Counted from the stretch's first letter, positions 47,141 to 59,535 are shown. The stretch: 64,000 bases of DNA from Odobenus rosmarus divergens (GCF_000321225.1 NW_004451013.1:180908-244907), one strand, 5' to 3'. The notes: generated by a model from the sequence alone, not told the origin. A program made the numbers and translations.

Positions 47141-48029
47141 AGCTAGTGTGAAAAAACACTGCTTCGGCTACATTTCCCTTGATCCTCTTTCCTCTGTGTC
47201 ACCAGAATTCAGGAAGCTTATTTCGGCTAATAATAATAGCGATGTGAAACACAGGCACAGAAAATTGGGATCTCAAAGATGAATGGGGAGGACTGGTTTC
47301 AGAAGTTTGAAAGATCGAAACTTTGGGTAGAATGTATTCCAAACCAATATGAGGTTAATCAATGACCATAGAGTTGGGTGCCAAACGGTCTTTGAGAATT
47401 TTGAAACATAAGCTGAACACACAATTGTTTTACATCACTAACAGCCAAATTCAATTTTAAAGCATGCAAAAGAGTGTTGTGGGAATTTTATAGTTTCCTT
47501 TCTGTTTATGTTCTTTATTCAAATATAAAAATATATAAATAATGTACTTAATTTATATCACATATATTTACACTATTACGCCAATTATAGACATTTATAT
47601 GTGAATAATTTATATACATAAGTTATGTTTGATTTATTCAAATACATGTATATATGTTAGCAGAATAATATACTAAATATTGCTGAACCCCGTTATCCAA
47701 CCCTAAGAACTAAAAGGTCACCATGACTTGCATCTACCTATGTATAGTTTACTATCTCATCCTACTTTCCACCAGAGAAAATTGGATGTATACTAGCAGT
47801 TTCTACACTAGTATAGGAAACTAACTATAAAGATAGTTATTTTGGCATATATAAATAAACCAAAGGCAATATCTGGTCAAATTTTTCTTGTGTTGAGATT
47901 TATTAAAATGGCTTTATATTTTATGCAGTCTTATAGGACAATTCTATTCAACATATTTTAAGACACATCCATATTTTTGTAAATGTTGTGCTTCATTTAC
48001 CTTAACTATTTTCTAATATTTGATTCGGT
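47141..48029. other. Unassigned AT-rich sequence
   Basis: Extremely AT-rich at 47500-47660. No gene or repeat is securely recognised. Confidence 0.4.
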
Positions 48030-48420
48030 AAATACAACACCGTTTATTTGTCTATTCCTTTGTCAAAGGACATTTGTGTGGCTTCCAGCATTTTGTTATT
48101 ATTAGTACTGCTGTTTTTCATATTTCTGCATGTTTCTTCTTGTACACATATGCAAGAATTTTTCTAAGATTTGTATATAAGGGTAGAAATACTGGTTTGC
48201 AGGGCATGAGAATGCTTGTTAAACTTTACAAGATAATGTCAACAGGTTTTCTGAGAATAAGTCCAAATTTGCATTCCCACCAGCAGTGTATAACAGTTCC
48301 TGCCTATCCATAGCCTCCCAGATTGTCATATTTCTTAAATTTTTGGTACTCTAGTGGGTAAGCATAAAAATCACAAATGACTTTATTAACTGATTAATAA
48401 TCCCTATCTCATTGTAGTCT
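48030..48420 (-). mobile_element. Ancient L1 3' fragment, antisense
   Basis: 'ttatttgtctattcctttgt', 'aaaggacatttgtgtggctt', 'ccagcattttgttattatta', 'atttgcattcccaccagcag', 'tgtataacagttcctgccta' and 'tttttggtactctagtgggt' match antisense L1M 3' sequence in order. Confidence 0.75.
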
Positions 48421-48424
48421 AAAT

Positions 48425-49080
48425 TACATTTCATTCATCACAGCATTTAACACATTTTTATTGAGTGCCTACTATGTGGCAGGTACTGTTGAATGCGCTG
48501 TGGATCCAACAATAAGCAAAACAGAAAAAAAAAAAAAAAACCTGCCCTCATGAAGATTAAGTTCTAATTGGGCAGAGACTGAAAATGAACATAATAAATA
48601 AGTGAATTGAGGTCACAAGCGCCACTGAGGAAAATTAAGGGAGGTGGACAATCTGGGAGTAGAGGGCCAGTTGAAATTTTAAGTAGGGTTGATTTTTGTG
48701 AGAGAGAATTTGAGCAAGGACTTGCAGTAGTGAGGCCTTAGGGATGTCCAGGGAGCAGCCAGGGCAGGCAGGAAGGATCCTGGTATGTTTGAAGAATAGT
48801 TACAAGGCCATTACATCAGGAACTAATTGAGTGAAGAGAGAGCGGTATGAGATGAGTCTGAAAGGTAATTTTGGGGCCAGGCCATCTAGCATCTTACAGG
48901 CTACTCTAAAGATTTTAGCATATACATGGTGAAGCGTGAGTCTGTTGAAGGATTCCGAGCACAGGATTTACATGTCCTGAGGCCAGAGGTAGAGGTAGGT
49001 TCAAACAAAGGAGGCCAGTTAGGAGAGGATCAGAGAAATGTGAAAGATGGTGGTGAATTGGACTATGGTGACAAAAATGG
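48425..49080 (+). repeat. Ancient purine-rich interspersed repeat (copy 4)
   Basis: 'attgagtgcctactatgtgg', 'caggtactgttgaatgcgct', 'gtggatccaacaataagcaa', 'ctgccctcatgaagattaag', 'tttgagcaaggacttgcagt', 'atcttacaggctactctaaa' and 'gttgaaggattccgagcaca' follow the consensus order of the ancient repeat, including its 5' start. An A-run sits at 48524-48540. Confidence 0.65.
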
Positions 49081-49122
49081 AAGTGGTGAAAATTGAGGAG
49101 AGATATACTTTTAAAATATTGG

Positions 49123-49256
49123 TGATGGGTATTAGAGAAGGCACATACTGAATGGAGCACTGGGTGTTACACGCAAACAATGAATCATGGAACACTACAT
49201 CAAAAACTAATGATGTCATGTATGGTGATTAACATAACATAATTAAATAAAATAAA
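49123..49256 (+). mobile_element. Young L1 3' end, very short
   Basis: It begins inside the 3'UTR ('tgatgggtattagagaaggc') and runs through 'catggaacactacatcaaaa', 'tggtgattaacataacataa' and an A-rich tail. The target-site duplication AAAATATTGG lies at 49113-49122 and 49257-49266. It forms an inverted pair with the next L1 end. Confidence 0.9.
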
Positions 49257-49314
49257 AAAATATTGGCTCTTTGTCCTTGAACATGGGATATCTCTTTATT
49301 TATTTAGGTCTTTT

Positions 49315-49624
49315 TTTTTCTTTTTCTTTTTTCTTTATTTTTTTATTATGTTAATCACCATACATCATTAGTTTTTGATGTAGTGTTCCATGATTCATTG
49401 TTGGCGTATAACACCCAGTGCTCCATTCACTACGTGCCCTCTTTAATACCCATCACCAGGCTAACCCATCCCCCCACCCCCCTCCCCTCTAGAACCCCCA
49501 GTTTGTTTCTCAGAGTCCATAGTCTCTCATGGTTCATCTCCCCCTCCGATGTCCCCCCCTTCATTCTTCCCCTCCTGCTATCTTCTTCTTTTTTTAACAT
49601 ATAATGTATTATTTGTTTCAGAGA
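49315..49624 (-). mobile_element. Young L1 3'UTR fragment, antisense
   Basis: A T-rich run (the tail on minus), then 'tatgttaatcaccatacatc', 'gtgttccatgattcattgtt', 'aatacccatcaccaggctaa', a C-rich tract at 49465-49487, and 'ttaacatataatgtattatt'. The target-site duplication TATTTAGGTCTTTT is perfect over 14 bp (49301-49314 and 49625-49638), and it lies within the older L1. Confidence 0.93.
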
Positions 49625-49767
49625 TATTTAGGTCTTTTATAATGACTCTCAATAATGTTCAGTTTCCTACACTCATATCTCTATATCTTTGCTTTTGCTG
49701 TTATTGTAAAGAGCATCCCCCCTGTCACTTCTCGCTCTTGCTTTCTGCCTTAAACATTTTTTTCAAG

Positions 49768-49967
49768 GGCGCCTGGGTGGCTCAGTCGGTTAAGTGTCTA
49801 CCTTCCGCTCAGGTCATGATCCCAGGGACCTGGGATGGAGCCCTGCTTGGGCTCCTTGCTCAGTGGGGAGCCTGCTTCTCTCCCTCTCCCTCTGCCTGCC
49901 ACTCCCCCTGCTTGTGTGCTCTCTCTCTCTCTCTCTCTGTGTCAAATAAATAAATAAATAAAAATCT
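49768..49967 (+). mobile_element. Can-SINE
   Basis: The head GGGCGCCTGGGTGGCTCAG, body 'ctgcctgccactccccctgc', a (CT)n run and the tail AAATAAATAAATAAATAAAA are present. The flanks TTAAACAT(T/G)TTTT...CA are imperfect. Close to the canonical consensus. Confidence 0.95.
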
Positions 49968-50690
49968 TTAAACATGTTTTCAGTTTGTTACTTGTGTGAG
50001 ATATCCTTTATTTTTGTGTAGGGTCTTCGTAACACGGTAAACCCTGCCAAATTCTTATTAATTCTAGCAATTTGTCTATAGATAATTCTAGGTATTTTAT
50101 CTGGTCAATTACAACATATATAAATAATGTTTTCTTTATGTATTCTTTAAATATTTATGCTTTTAATTTAGTTTGCCTTTCTTACTGTACTGAAAAAGGT
50201 CCTCAGTAAAACTGGAATAAAAGTTAGCGATATGGGCATTCTTGGCTTATTCTTGATTTTGAAGGGAATACATTTCATATTTTACCACTGAGAGGATATT
50301 TGTGGTAGACTTTTGGCACTTATCTTTTATCAGTCTAAGAAACTCTCTTCTATTCTTAGTTTTTATTGGCTCTCCACATGAAGAGATGCTGAATTTTATA
50401 AAATTTCCACATCTCTTAGATGATCTTGTGCTTTTCCTTTTAAATATGTTTATGTAGTTCAATAGATTTGCAATGTGAAAGTATATTTGTATTCCTAAGA
50501 TAAGTCAAACTTAGTCATGTGTATTTTTTATGTTATTCTGGATTCCATTTGTAAATCTACTGTTTAAATTTTACATCTATATTCATAAATGAGATAAAGC
50601 TATGATTTTCCTTGCTAAAACTGTTTTTGTCTAGTTTATAAGTAATACCAGTATTTTTATTTCTCAGATTTCAAATCCACTCTACAGAAT

Positions 50691-51306
50691 TTGTACACAC
50701 TGAAGTGGTGAAGAATACTTTAATACCTTGGTCCTTACTTACCCTACTTAGTAATATCTTTACTTAATCACAACATAACTTTAATACCTTACTAATACGT
50801 ACAATATGTGGATTTCCTACATATTGACACAATTCAAAGATTCGTGTTAGGCCACTTGGATACTTTAAGGTAGCAGATATTTGCCTAAGCTAATGAAATC
50901 AACACTCAGTCAGTATGTATTATGTCTGTTGTGCTTTTGTAATTCATAAGGGATGATTAACTTATGTTTATAGATAAACAATGCACAAATTATTATTCTA
51001 TGGGGCTAAGGTGTTGCAAACCAATTCCTACAAGAATGTGATGTTTTGAACATATGAATGTTAAATCAGAATCACTGTGTAAAGTGTATACTATTTTATT
51101 GTATATATATATATTTTTTTTTTTTCAAAATTTTTGTGTATGTACTAGTTTCCAGATGTCCGCCCTAGCCATCTGGGCTCCTGTTATCATGTCTCCCTGC
51201 TTTTAGCTCATCTAACATTTTCAAGTTAACTGAGTCTTATTAATAGTGATTTGACTAATTCACTCTAAGGTCAGAGATCTTTTCAAGCTGTAAGGCTCTT
51301 TAAGTT
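50691..51306. other. Unassigned AT-rich sequence
   Basis: A (TA)n/T-run lies at about 51101-51125. Nothing else is recognised. Confidence 0.4.
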
Positions 51307-51319
51307 GTTATCACTTCTA

Positions 51320-51491
51320 CTGAGGGTTCTAGAGGGGAGGGGGTGGGGGGATGGGTTAGCCTGGTGATGGGTATTAAAGAGGGCACGTACTGAATGGAGC
51401 ACTGGGTGTTATATGCAAACAATGAATCATGGAACAGTACATCAAAAACAAATGATGTAATGTATGGTGATTAACATAACATAAAAAAAAA
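51320..51491 (+). mobile_element. Young L1 3' end
   Basis: It starts CTGAGGGTTCTAGAGG, then a G-rich tract (51334-51355), 'atgggttagcctggtgatgg', 'catggaacagtacatcaaaa' and an A tail. The target-site duplication GTTATCACTTCTA is perfect over 13 bp (51307-51319 and 51492-51504). Confidence 0.93.
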
Positions 51492-51504
51492 GTTATCACT
51501 TCTA

Positions 51505-54089
51505 GATTTCACCAGACCACAGAAATTGTTAAATAAATAGAATGATTAGACCCAAATACTTAAAAACAACAACTTAGAAGAAAATTTGAACTAATAACTT
51601 TATAATACCAAGAAGTTGATTAAATGGATCACTTTTTTTTCTTTGTAGTATTATGGAGTTAAGAATTTGCTTTATGCGATGGCCTGGTTTGAAAACTCCA
51701 GAGATGTATTTATTTGACAACTCGATGAACTCCCTGTGCAGGATTACCAGATAAAAATGCAAGATGGGTACTATTTGGGACATACACTAACAAATATTTG
51801 CTGCTTATTCAAATTTACCTGGGTGGCTTGCAATTTTGTTTGCTAAATCTGGCAACCCTCTCCCTCGGGGAATTAAAAACAAAACTAGTTTTCATAAACA
51901 CTGTGTATAAGTTTAAAGTAGCACCCAGCTCATCTGACTAAGCCTATTATGTAATCGCTTCAAGTGGTTAACATCTGTTCTAGTTAGTCAAAAATAAGAC
52001 AGGAACACAAGTCAATTAGTGGAGTTTGTGTACATCCTTTCTACACATTTAAGTAGAATTTTAGACAATTCTTGGTATATGGATTCAGTTTGTAAGATAT
52101 GGTGTATCTTTTACATGTGAAATGGAAATATGATAAGAACAGGTGAGAGAAAAAGGAGTTGCTAGGTCCTCTCCTGACAATGACTGGGGGTGAAGACTCC
52201 TTTCAGTGGTGTGGGGGTAAGTTCACTTTGAGCAACTAGCTCAAGACGCTTGGACATTCACAGATGTATTAGACATGGATGCAAGTGAAGGAAGAAGACA
52301 AAACTCTGAAACACAATTACTTGGAAAATTGACTCAGGGGTCCAAGGCCAGAGAATAGTTTGGTTAAAAAGTGAATGAAATAATTGATAGTTTCAACTTG
52401 TCCCTATAGTTACCAGACAAGACCTGATGCCCTACCTGCCCATTCTATAATCTGATGAGAAATCCTTGGATTATTCCAAAGAGGAAGTATGATAAATGCT
52501 CTTTCTATTGATACATTTTGTTTCTGAGAAGTTTATTTTCCAAGCAGAATCAAGGAATAATTCCCATTTCCATAAATAAACTTGAAATTATGTTGAGAAG
52601 AAAAACCCCAAATAACTTGAAAACCATTTTGGGAATTTGTGTTAAACCAAATAGAGAAGTCACGTAATGACTGAAGTGGTTTTTTAAATGGCCATGGGCT
52701 GAGTATGCAAATTATCTCATATAGTTAATTACTGTAGGTAGTAATGTAATTTGAGCAGAGAGGAAGGAAGAACTTACTAAGTTTTAGTGATTAAGCAGAT
52801 TTTTTACTATGATTTGGTAAAAGCCATCTGCCTACCAATATGACTCCCCACCTTGGGTTTAACTCTCATTTATGAAAATCGAAGCAAAACAAAAGGTCAG
52901 ACAAACACAGTATGAAATAATCATCAATATTATGTTTCCCACTTTAATGTATACTTATGTTAAATTCCAAAAGAATATTTAAGATAAAGTGCCAAGTTGC
53001 CGAATATTATTTATGAATACAAATCTTTATTTTAATATTATCTTTTACTAATGTGCCTTTAATTAGAAATAAAAGACTGCTTAGGAAGTTGAATATCCGT
53101 CCAGTTTCAATAATTAGTCATGTTAGTTGATGATGAAGCTTCCGTATTTTGAGTAGCAGAATATTCTTAAGCCCTCTGGTATTAATGTTAATACTAATTA
53201 AAGAGCACTCTTGCCAATAAACAGCAAATGTTTCACTTTCTAAACTCATTCGTGTTTTTTGAAAATTATCTTGAATTGGATCTGTCATTTCTTATTTCAA
53301 ATACGTATATATTTTTATTTGTTTGTTTACTTTTTTATATTTTGTGGATTTCTTCCATATTTTATAATGATTTTTCTCTGCTCTCAATGGATTAATATGT
53401 GATATATTAAATACTTAGGGCAAATCACCTGTTAGGATAGGGTTTATAGGTACTATGGATTGTGCAAAACCATTTGCAGTTGAATAATATTCCTTACGTA
53501 TTAATATAGAAGCTTATTATCTCTCTAATATGCATCACTTTGGCTGGGAATAAACTTGTCTGTAAAGAATATTATTGAGCAGAAAACACATTTTGATTCT
53601 AGCAGTCTCATTGGTCAATTCCCAGTGCCAAAAAAGTCTGAGAGTCTGAGTGTTTTTTGTTCATACCTTTGAATAAGGGGTGGAAAGAAACTTTTCATCA
53701 GCTCTTTAGCTCTCCAAGCTGGAGGTCTAAAGATAACTTTTTGGTCCATGAATAAATTTCCAAGGATTTATTTGACATTTAATAAATTCTGTGTGCTATG
53801 CTGGGTAGTTCACAGCACAATCTATGTCTTCAGAGCTTTCCTATTTATTTAAAAAAGACACAGGTTTGTGACCAAAAAATCAGATGTACATTTAACTGCA
53901 TTAAAGTAAGACACTGTACAACCATGTGTCTCTCTATTGTGTTGCAAAGTGCAAATTCTTCATCTGGAATTTTATACTCTCCATAGTATAACCACACCAT
54001 CTTCCAAAGTTTTTGGTCCATTGTTTTCCTGCATATAGATTCCACCATAGTTTGACGGGGCCCTTTGTAATTAGTTCAAACTACTATTA
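51505..54089. other. Unassigned sequence, no gene seen
   Basis: About 2.6 kb with no young repeats. The segment at 53760-53840 loosely resembles the start of the ancient repeat ('ctgtgtgctatgctgggtag'). No gene signals. Confidence 0.4.
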
Positions 54090-54320
54090 GCCAATGTTTT
54101 GATTGCTCATCATGTGTCAAGTATTTTCCAAGTATGGAATCATCTCATCCTGATAACAATTCTACAAGGTAGTTACTACTGTAACCCTCACTTTATAACC
54201 CGGAAAAAACAAAAAAAAAAAAAGGAAAAAAGAAAAGCAAGGCATGAAGATGTTAGGCAACTTGCCCAAGGTCACGGAACGAGAGGTTGGCACTCTCAGC
54301 AGGTGAACCTCAGGTGGCTG
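54090..54320 (-). mobile_element. MIR SINE, antisense, with A-rich insertion
   Basis: 'catgtgtcaagtattttcca', 'aatcatctcatcctgataac' and 'acaaggtagttactactgta' precede an A-rich stretch (about 54204-54240). Then come 'ggcaacttgcccaaggtcac' and 'gagaggttggcactctcagc'. Apart from the insertion this is the antisense MIR order. Confidence 0.8.
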
Positions 54321-54349
54321 GTCCCAGAGCGTGAAGATGTAATCACGAT

Positions 54350-54655
54350 GTTATGCCTCCTTCTTGCCTGCTCTTCTGCTTCGGAACTTCTATTCTTGTT
54401 GTTCCTCCTTACGATGCCTCTTCCACCATTAAAACTTTTTCTTTTTATTGAATTCCTACTCATCTTTTAAGGTTGTTCTCAAAAGTCACCTTTTCTGATT
54501 GACCATACAAAATGTACCTTTCCTACCATTCTGAACTCCTCTATAGCACTTTGTTTAACTCTTTTCAGCTATTTATTTTTGCACTTATCTGCATTGTGAG
54601 ATTATAAGCTTCTTGACTGTATCTTAATTCGCTCATTTATTGAACTGAATGAATG
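54350..54655 (+). mobile_element. L2 3' remnant
   Basis: 'cctactcatcttttaaggtt', 'aaaagtcaccttttctgatt', 'ctctatagcactttgtttaa' and 'gagattataagcttcttgac' match the L2 3' region in order. Confidence 0.75.
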
Positions 54656-55010
54656 AATTCATGTATTCATTCAATTCTGTCCCTGTGCTAGTCTTTGCAG
54701 AACATGGAATAAGACAGAGTCCTTGACCTCAAGGAAAACCTTTTAGAGTAATTTCAACAAATAATTACAATAGCAGTGGGGCCAGTGCAATGACAATAAA
54801 GAGCAAACGTAGCAAAACCAGAAGTTGGAACTGAAGCTAGCTGGTGACTGGGGAGATGGAAGACAAGGAAAACTTTTAGGATTGTTGCTATAGAGCTGAA
54901 AGACCGGTGTTGAAATGATTGGCGAAGAAATGGGTGGTATAGTCCTCAGTGCCATCAAACTCTGCTCCTGCACATAGTAGGTGCTTAGCAAACATTGGCA
55001 GAATTTACTC
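54656..55010 (+). repeat. Ancient repeat fragment plus L2/MIR-like end
   Basis: 'ccctgtgctagtctttgcag', 'gacagagtccttgacctcaa' and 'caacaaataattacaatagc' resemble the start of the ancient purine-rich repeat. 'tgcacatagtaggtgcttag' near 54970 is an L2/MIR-type end. Confidence 0.4.
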
Positions 55011-56449
55011 ACATTGCAATTGTTACATTCATTGCCCTGTTTGTCATTCATATGGTCTGCTTCCATGCAGACCCAGTGAGAACAACCTTGAAGCCATTGA
55101 TCAGAAAAGACTTTATAGAAATGAAAAGTTTCAGCTTTTTTGAAGTTCTCTGTTGAGCAATCTCACAATTGCACATCACGGTTAATAGTTTGGCAAATAT
55201 TATGGGCTTTGTAGTCTTTATTTTCTTTAAAACTGTCTATTTTTTTAGAGATTGCTAGATAAATACATGGCAGCCCTCCACACAGAGTGTGCACAACAGA
55301 ACATTCAAGGATAAATCCTACCAAGCTGAGGGGATAAAAGAATTTTTAAAAAGTCAACTTGCATTTCAGGTGGTTAGTCTGGGCAAAAAGAGAATAGGAA
55401 CAGCTTTTATTTAGCCCATTCAATAATTCAAATCACTGGAGAACAGTAGTGGTATCATCCCCAGGCAGCAAATACTCTTATTTATTTTTAAAAATAATTT
55501 TTTATGCCAATCGTCTACTTGTATCATCTAATGAAAGCCGAAGATCAATTCTTCCCTGGTGAGTGCAGAGAGCTGGCCAAATGTGGCTGCATCACAGGTG
55601 ACATATGTCAATACCTGTGGAATTATAAAAACAGGCAGTCGGAGTTGGCTCCGGTATTTTAACATAAAAAAATGTATTATAAAGATATGAGAACATATGT
55701 GCTCTCTATGATCTTTGTACCAGGAAGAGGGTGAGTAACATTTCCAGTCTAAAAGCACTCATACTTTTTTTTATGATATTGTGGAAAATTGAGTGTCTTC
55801 AATAGTGATTGTATGTATAAAATGTTTACTTGAAATTTATTTAAATGACTTTCCTTAGCATAGTATTAAAGAAAAAGAACAGTATTTTCCATGGCATATG
55901 CCCGCATTCGTGCTTTAATCATAACAGCCTCATTTTCCAAAGGTTTATTTACATAAATGCTTTCTCTGTAAATGTTACATTAGGAAAAAATACACACATT
56001 CACATAACCTTTTAAATCAACGACTGCTGGCAAAATGAATGGAGGAGACCCAAGAAATATGCCAAAAGTGGTTTGGAAATGTACTTAGCTTTAATGCTGT
56101 TTGTAAAATTCATTTTAACTTTGATGCCTGATTGCATTGCAACCCTTTTTCAAGATTCCATCTGGCACCATAAGTGTAGTGGGGAATCTGTGCTGAAAAG
56201 GGAGTTTGGGAGGTGTTAAGTACATTGCCTCATGGGGATCTTGGACTAAGCTTTTCAGGCAGAGGTACTTTTGACTGATTAATATCTGGTGAACCTGACT
56301 TTACGTCTTCATCTTGTGCCCTGGAGACCTGCTTTACCAGAGTAGGCTCTCACTTCAGCACCTTTTTAGGGGATGATAATGAGACCAAAGGACCCCCTCT
56401 TAACATGGTGAAAGGTATTGTCCTCAGATATTTAGATTCCTTTTCACTT
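55011..56449. other. Unassigned sequence
   Basis: No gene or repeat is recognised. Confidence 0.4.
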
Positions 56450-56465
56450 TCTAGATGCATTTTTT

Positions 56466-56628
56466 TTTTTTAATTTAGCCAAGTGTGATTGATTGATTGA
56501 TTGATTTGTAAGTAGCTTCACCTCCAGCGTGGAACCCAGCATGGGACTTGAACTCACGACCCTGAGATCAAGACCTGAGCTGAGATCAAAAGCCAGATGC
56601 TTAACCAACTGAGCCACCCAGGTACCCC
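56466..56628 (-). mobile_element. Older Can-SINE, antisense
   Basis: The reverse complement begins GGGGTACCTGGGTGGCTCAG. The body is short and a (GATT)n microsatellite lies at about 56487-56504. The target-site duplication TCTAGATGCA(T/C)TTTT lies at 56450-56464 and 56629-56643. Confidence 0.9.
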
Positions 56629-56644
56629 TCTAGATGCACTTTTT

Positions 56645-58499
56645 AAAGTTGCTGATGAAATTGACCAACTGTTTTGATCTTGAGTGGATAAAATCTACAA
56701 AGATAAAGCTAGAACAACAAAAGTCATGAACGTCCTAGTAACTGAGGGAAATTTTTAATGAGTTCTTCAAATTTTGTTCAGTTTTCAAACTCGCTTTTAT
56801 CATTCTGATGTCATATTTTCTAAATCCATTGGGTGTATTTTTTTCTTTGTCTGGCATGGACCCAAATGTTGTAATTGCGAAACTACAAAACAAAGTAATT
56901 TACTTTAGCTGTGAAAGTTCCGGATTATTTTATAAATGCTTTACCTTAGAAATATAAATATGTTTAAAACTGAGAGAGATCCTAGCAAACCTTATTTCAG
57001 TCACTTTTAATGCTAACTTTCTGAGGGCAATTTAAGAAAATTCTGTCTATAGTATATCCTCCCACCACCCTCCCTGGGGGGCAAAATTCTTTTTCAAGAT
57101 TATACTACCATCTGTTTTCATTCATTTGGTATTTGGTTGCAATTGTTTCACAGGGTATATTTTTGAATAATAATTAATAGAAGTAAATCAAACCTCTCAG
57201 AGAAATAATTCTCATATGTGGAATAACAAAACCAGATGAAAATATGACTGGAAATATCAAGTTATTTTCAAAGTTAAGGACTGGAGATTTTGCCTTGTGG
57301 CCTTGATCAAGGTCAATAGGACTCATGTGAGTAAGTCTTGGCAAAGGGCTCTAAAATGCTATCCCTAGCAAGGATCTAAGGAAACTGGAACCAGGTAAAA
57401 AAAAAAAAAAAAAAGTCAAGAAAACACAGGGGTATGAAAGAAAGAAAATCTCAGAAACCCATTTTTTTTTTTTTTTGTAAAAGCTAGCCTAACATGTTGT
57501 ATTAAATCATTCAGTATTTTTGGCAGTGTATTGGAAGTAAAATTTTATACTCCAGAGCAACCATGGCTAATTCTTCTACCTGCTATCCCTTGGTTTCTAT
57601 ATTTTTTCATTGGTGTTTTCTTTCCTTGGCTCTGCTGAATTCCTCTTGGGGAAGACCAATGAAGAGTCCAATTTTTCATTATTCAGTATGGTCTAAAAAT
57701 CTCATCAGCATGCTGGTCTCACTTTTGAAATCAATGGAGTCTCAGCCCCCTGAAGAGGTATATAACTAAATGAGAAACAGCTCATGGGAAAATGACAGGG
57801 AAACCATTTTATCATACTAATGTACATTTCAAATCCAGATGTAAAAACATGATGGACAATAGAGGCGAAACTGTTTGACAAAGGCCATAATGCAAAGAAA
57901 CATATTATGTCAAGAATTAATTTAGTTTATGTAACAAACGTCTCAATTAGACAAAGGGGGGAATAAAAAGAGGCAAACGTTAGTGTCATTAAGTTAATGT
58001 AATTAATGTTTAGTCACTATGATTCAGCATGATTCAATACTTATTTGAACTCCTCAGCTAACAAGTAGTATACCAGGTTCTATAATTTTTTATTGTCATT
58101 GACTAGAAACAACATTTTCAGAATTATAAATAGTACGTTTGATCATGTTACATTATAGAAGTTTATCTATATTGTCTGTATTTTATCATAGAAGCATGAT
58201 TATTTCTGGGAATAATCAGAAAAATCTGGTTATTTCCTAAGAACGTTATTTCCTTTGTAGGTCTGTTCAGTGGAAAGGCTCATTCCCTGGGGCTTCTCAC
58301 TTTTTGCAAGACTGGGAGTGGTATTGTCATTCTCCAAGACTTTCAAACTCACACAAAAACTTTTCAATATGAGAGTGGAACAATTTGCTACGCAGTGTGT
58401 ATCCTTTCTATCATTTACTTTTCATTTACATTTATGTAAAGTTACACAAATTTACGTAAGTATAAAAATGCAAATTTTCATTCACATTTCAGGCATTTA
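56645..58499. other. Unassigned sequence
   Basis: Homopolymer runs occur at 57397-57414 (A) and 57462-57476 (T). No gene or repeat is recognised. Confidence 0.4.
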
Positions 58500-59340
58500 T
58501 TGAGGTAAAATGACTCCTATGTTTGAGTCATCCCCATCCCTTCACTTTCTATTATCCTATATGATTTCACCAGATCAATCACCCCAAATATCTCCATTCT
58601 CATGGCTTCTTGTTTCCTCTATGCCCATGTCTCTCCTATATATTTCTCTCCAGGGACTTACCTCCACAGCCCTATCCTGAACATTGCCCTCACCTGAAAT
58701 GGATTAGAAGGCTTAAACTCCGTTATCTTTCTTGCCAATTACAGCACCATTTCTTTTCAGACACCTTCCCAGCATTCCCCACACCCTTGTTCTTTGATCT
58801 TGTTGGGCATTCAGTCTCTTGACGTCCAACTTTGTCTTCTAGTTCTGGACTTTAGGTATTCCCTCCTCTTCTCAACACTCCATTCACTTCAAGTGTCCTT
58901 TAGCTAACAGCCTCAGGTCCTTTGCCTCCCTGACTTTCTACATCATCCCCTAAAATCCCCTTGCAAATAAAAAACCATGAAAAATTGCCTTCTCCTTTCC
59001 TACTCCGGTTAGGTTTTAAAATCAGGGGCAATCACACTTTAACAGCTGCTCTCTGATTTATTTCAACAACTATCCTGATCTTTCCATCTGTACGTCATGC
59101 ACCTTATCTTGTTCTTCTGCAAACTTAGAGATAATCTTGACTTCTATTTCAAAGAGAGAAGAGTCTGAGCCACCAACATGACCTTTCTTTATTAACTCCC
59201 CATCTTCTTACAAATATGTCTTATGTCTGCCTCTAGCTTCATTTTCTTTCCTTCAGTCTCTTAGACAGACTGAGACTAATCCCCAATTCCTTTCCATCCA
59301 CCCTTTTTAAAAATCGGTATTAAGAACAAACTAAAGCAAA
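58500..59340. other. Pyrimidine-rich segment, probably an ancient repeat
   Basis: The plus strand is rich in CT with few purine blocks, for example 'caacactccattcacttcaa' and 'gacaccttcccagcattccc'. This texture is typical of decayed L2-like sequence, but no diagnostic order was found. No gene is called. Confidence 0.3.
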
Positions 59341-59344
59341 GATG

Positions 59345-59535
59345 CATCTCCAGATTACACACCACCTTATATGGCACCAGTTTATCTTAACAATAGCCTT
59401 GTGTATTTCCCTGGTTAAGTGACTTAGCCTGGCAAATTTGGGTTCATCAATGTTGAATGTTTGGCCAATGTCACACTGCTAGTGGTAGAGCCCCAACCCA
59501 TTTCAAGTCTTTCTCTTCCCTCCACACTGCATTGT
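59345..59535 (-). mobile_element. MIR SINE, antisense
   Basis: 'gtttatcttaacaatagcct' is followed by 'ccaatgtcacactgctagtg', 'gtagagccccaacccatttc' and 'aagtctttctcttccctcca', which is antisense MIR order. Confidence 0.7.

Larger units (their letters stand above)
49267..50690 (-). mobile_element. Old L1 ORF2 region, split by two insertions
   Basis: Three pieces read as one antisense L1 reverse-transcriptase/C-terminal region. 49267-49314 has 'gaacatgggatatctcttta' and 'tttatttaggtctttt'. 49625-49767 has 'aatgactctcaataatgttc'. 49983-50690 has 'gataattctaggtattttat', 'atgggcattcttggctta', 'tgtattcctaagataagtca' and 'catctatattcataaatgag'. They are separated by a younger L1 end (49315-49624) and a Can-SINE (49768-49967). 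The open reading frames are lost. Confidence 0.8.

Noticed and set aside
49921..49938. (CT)n run read as a separate microsatellite
   Set aside because: It is the normal CT-rich body of the Can-SINE at 49768-49967.
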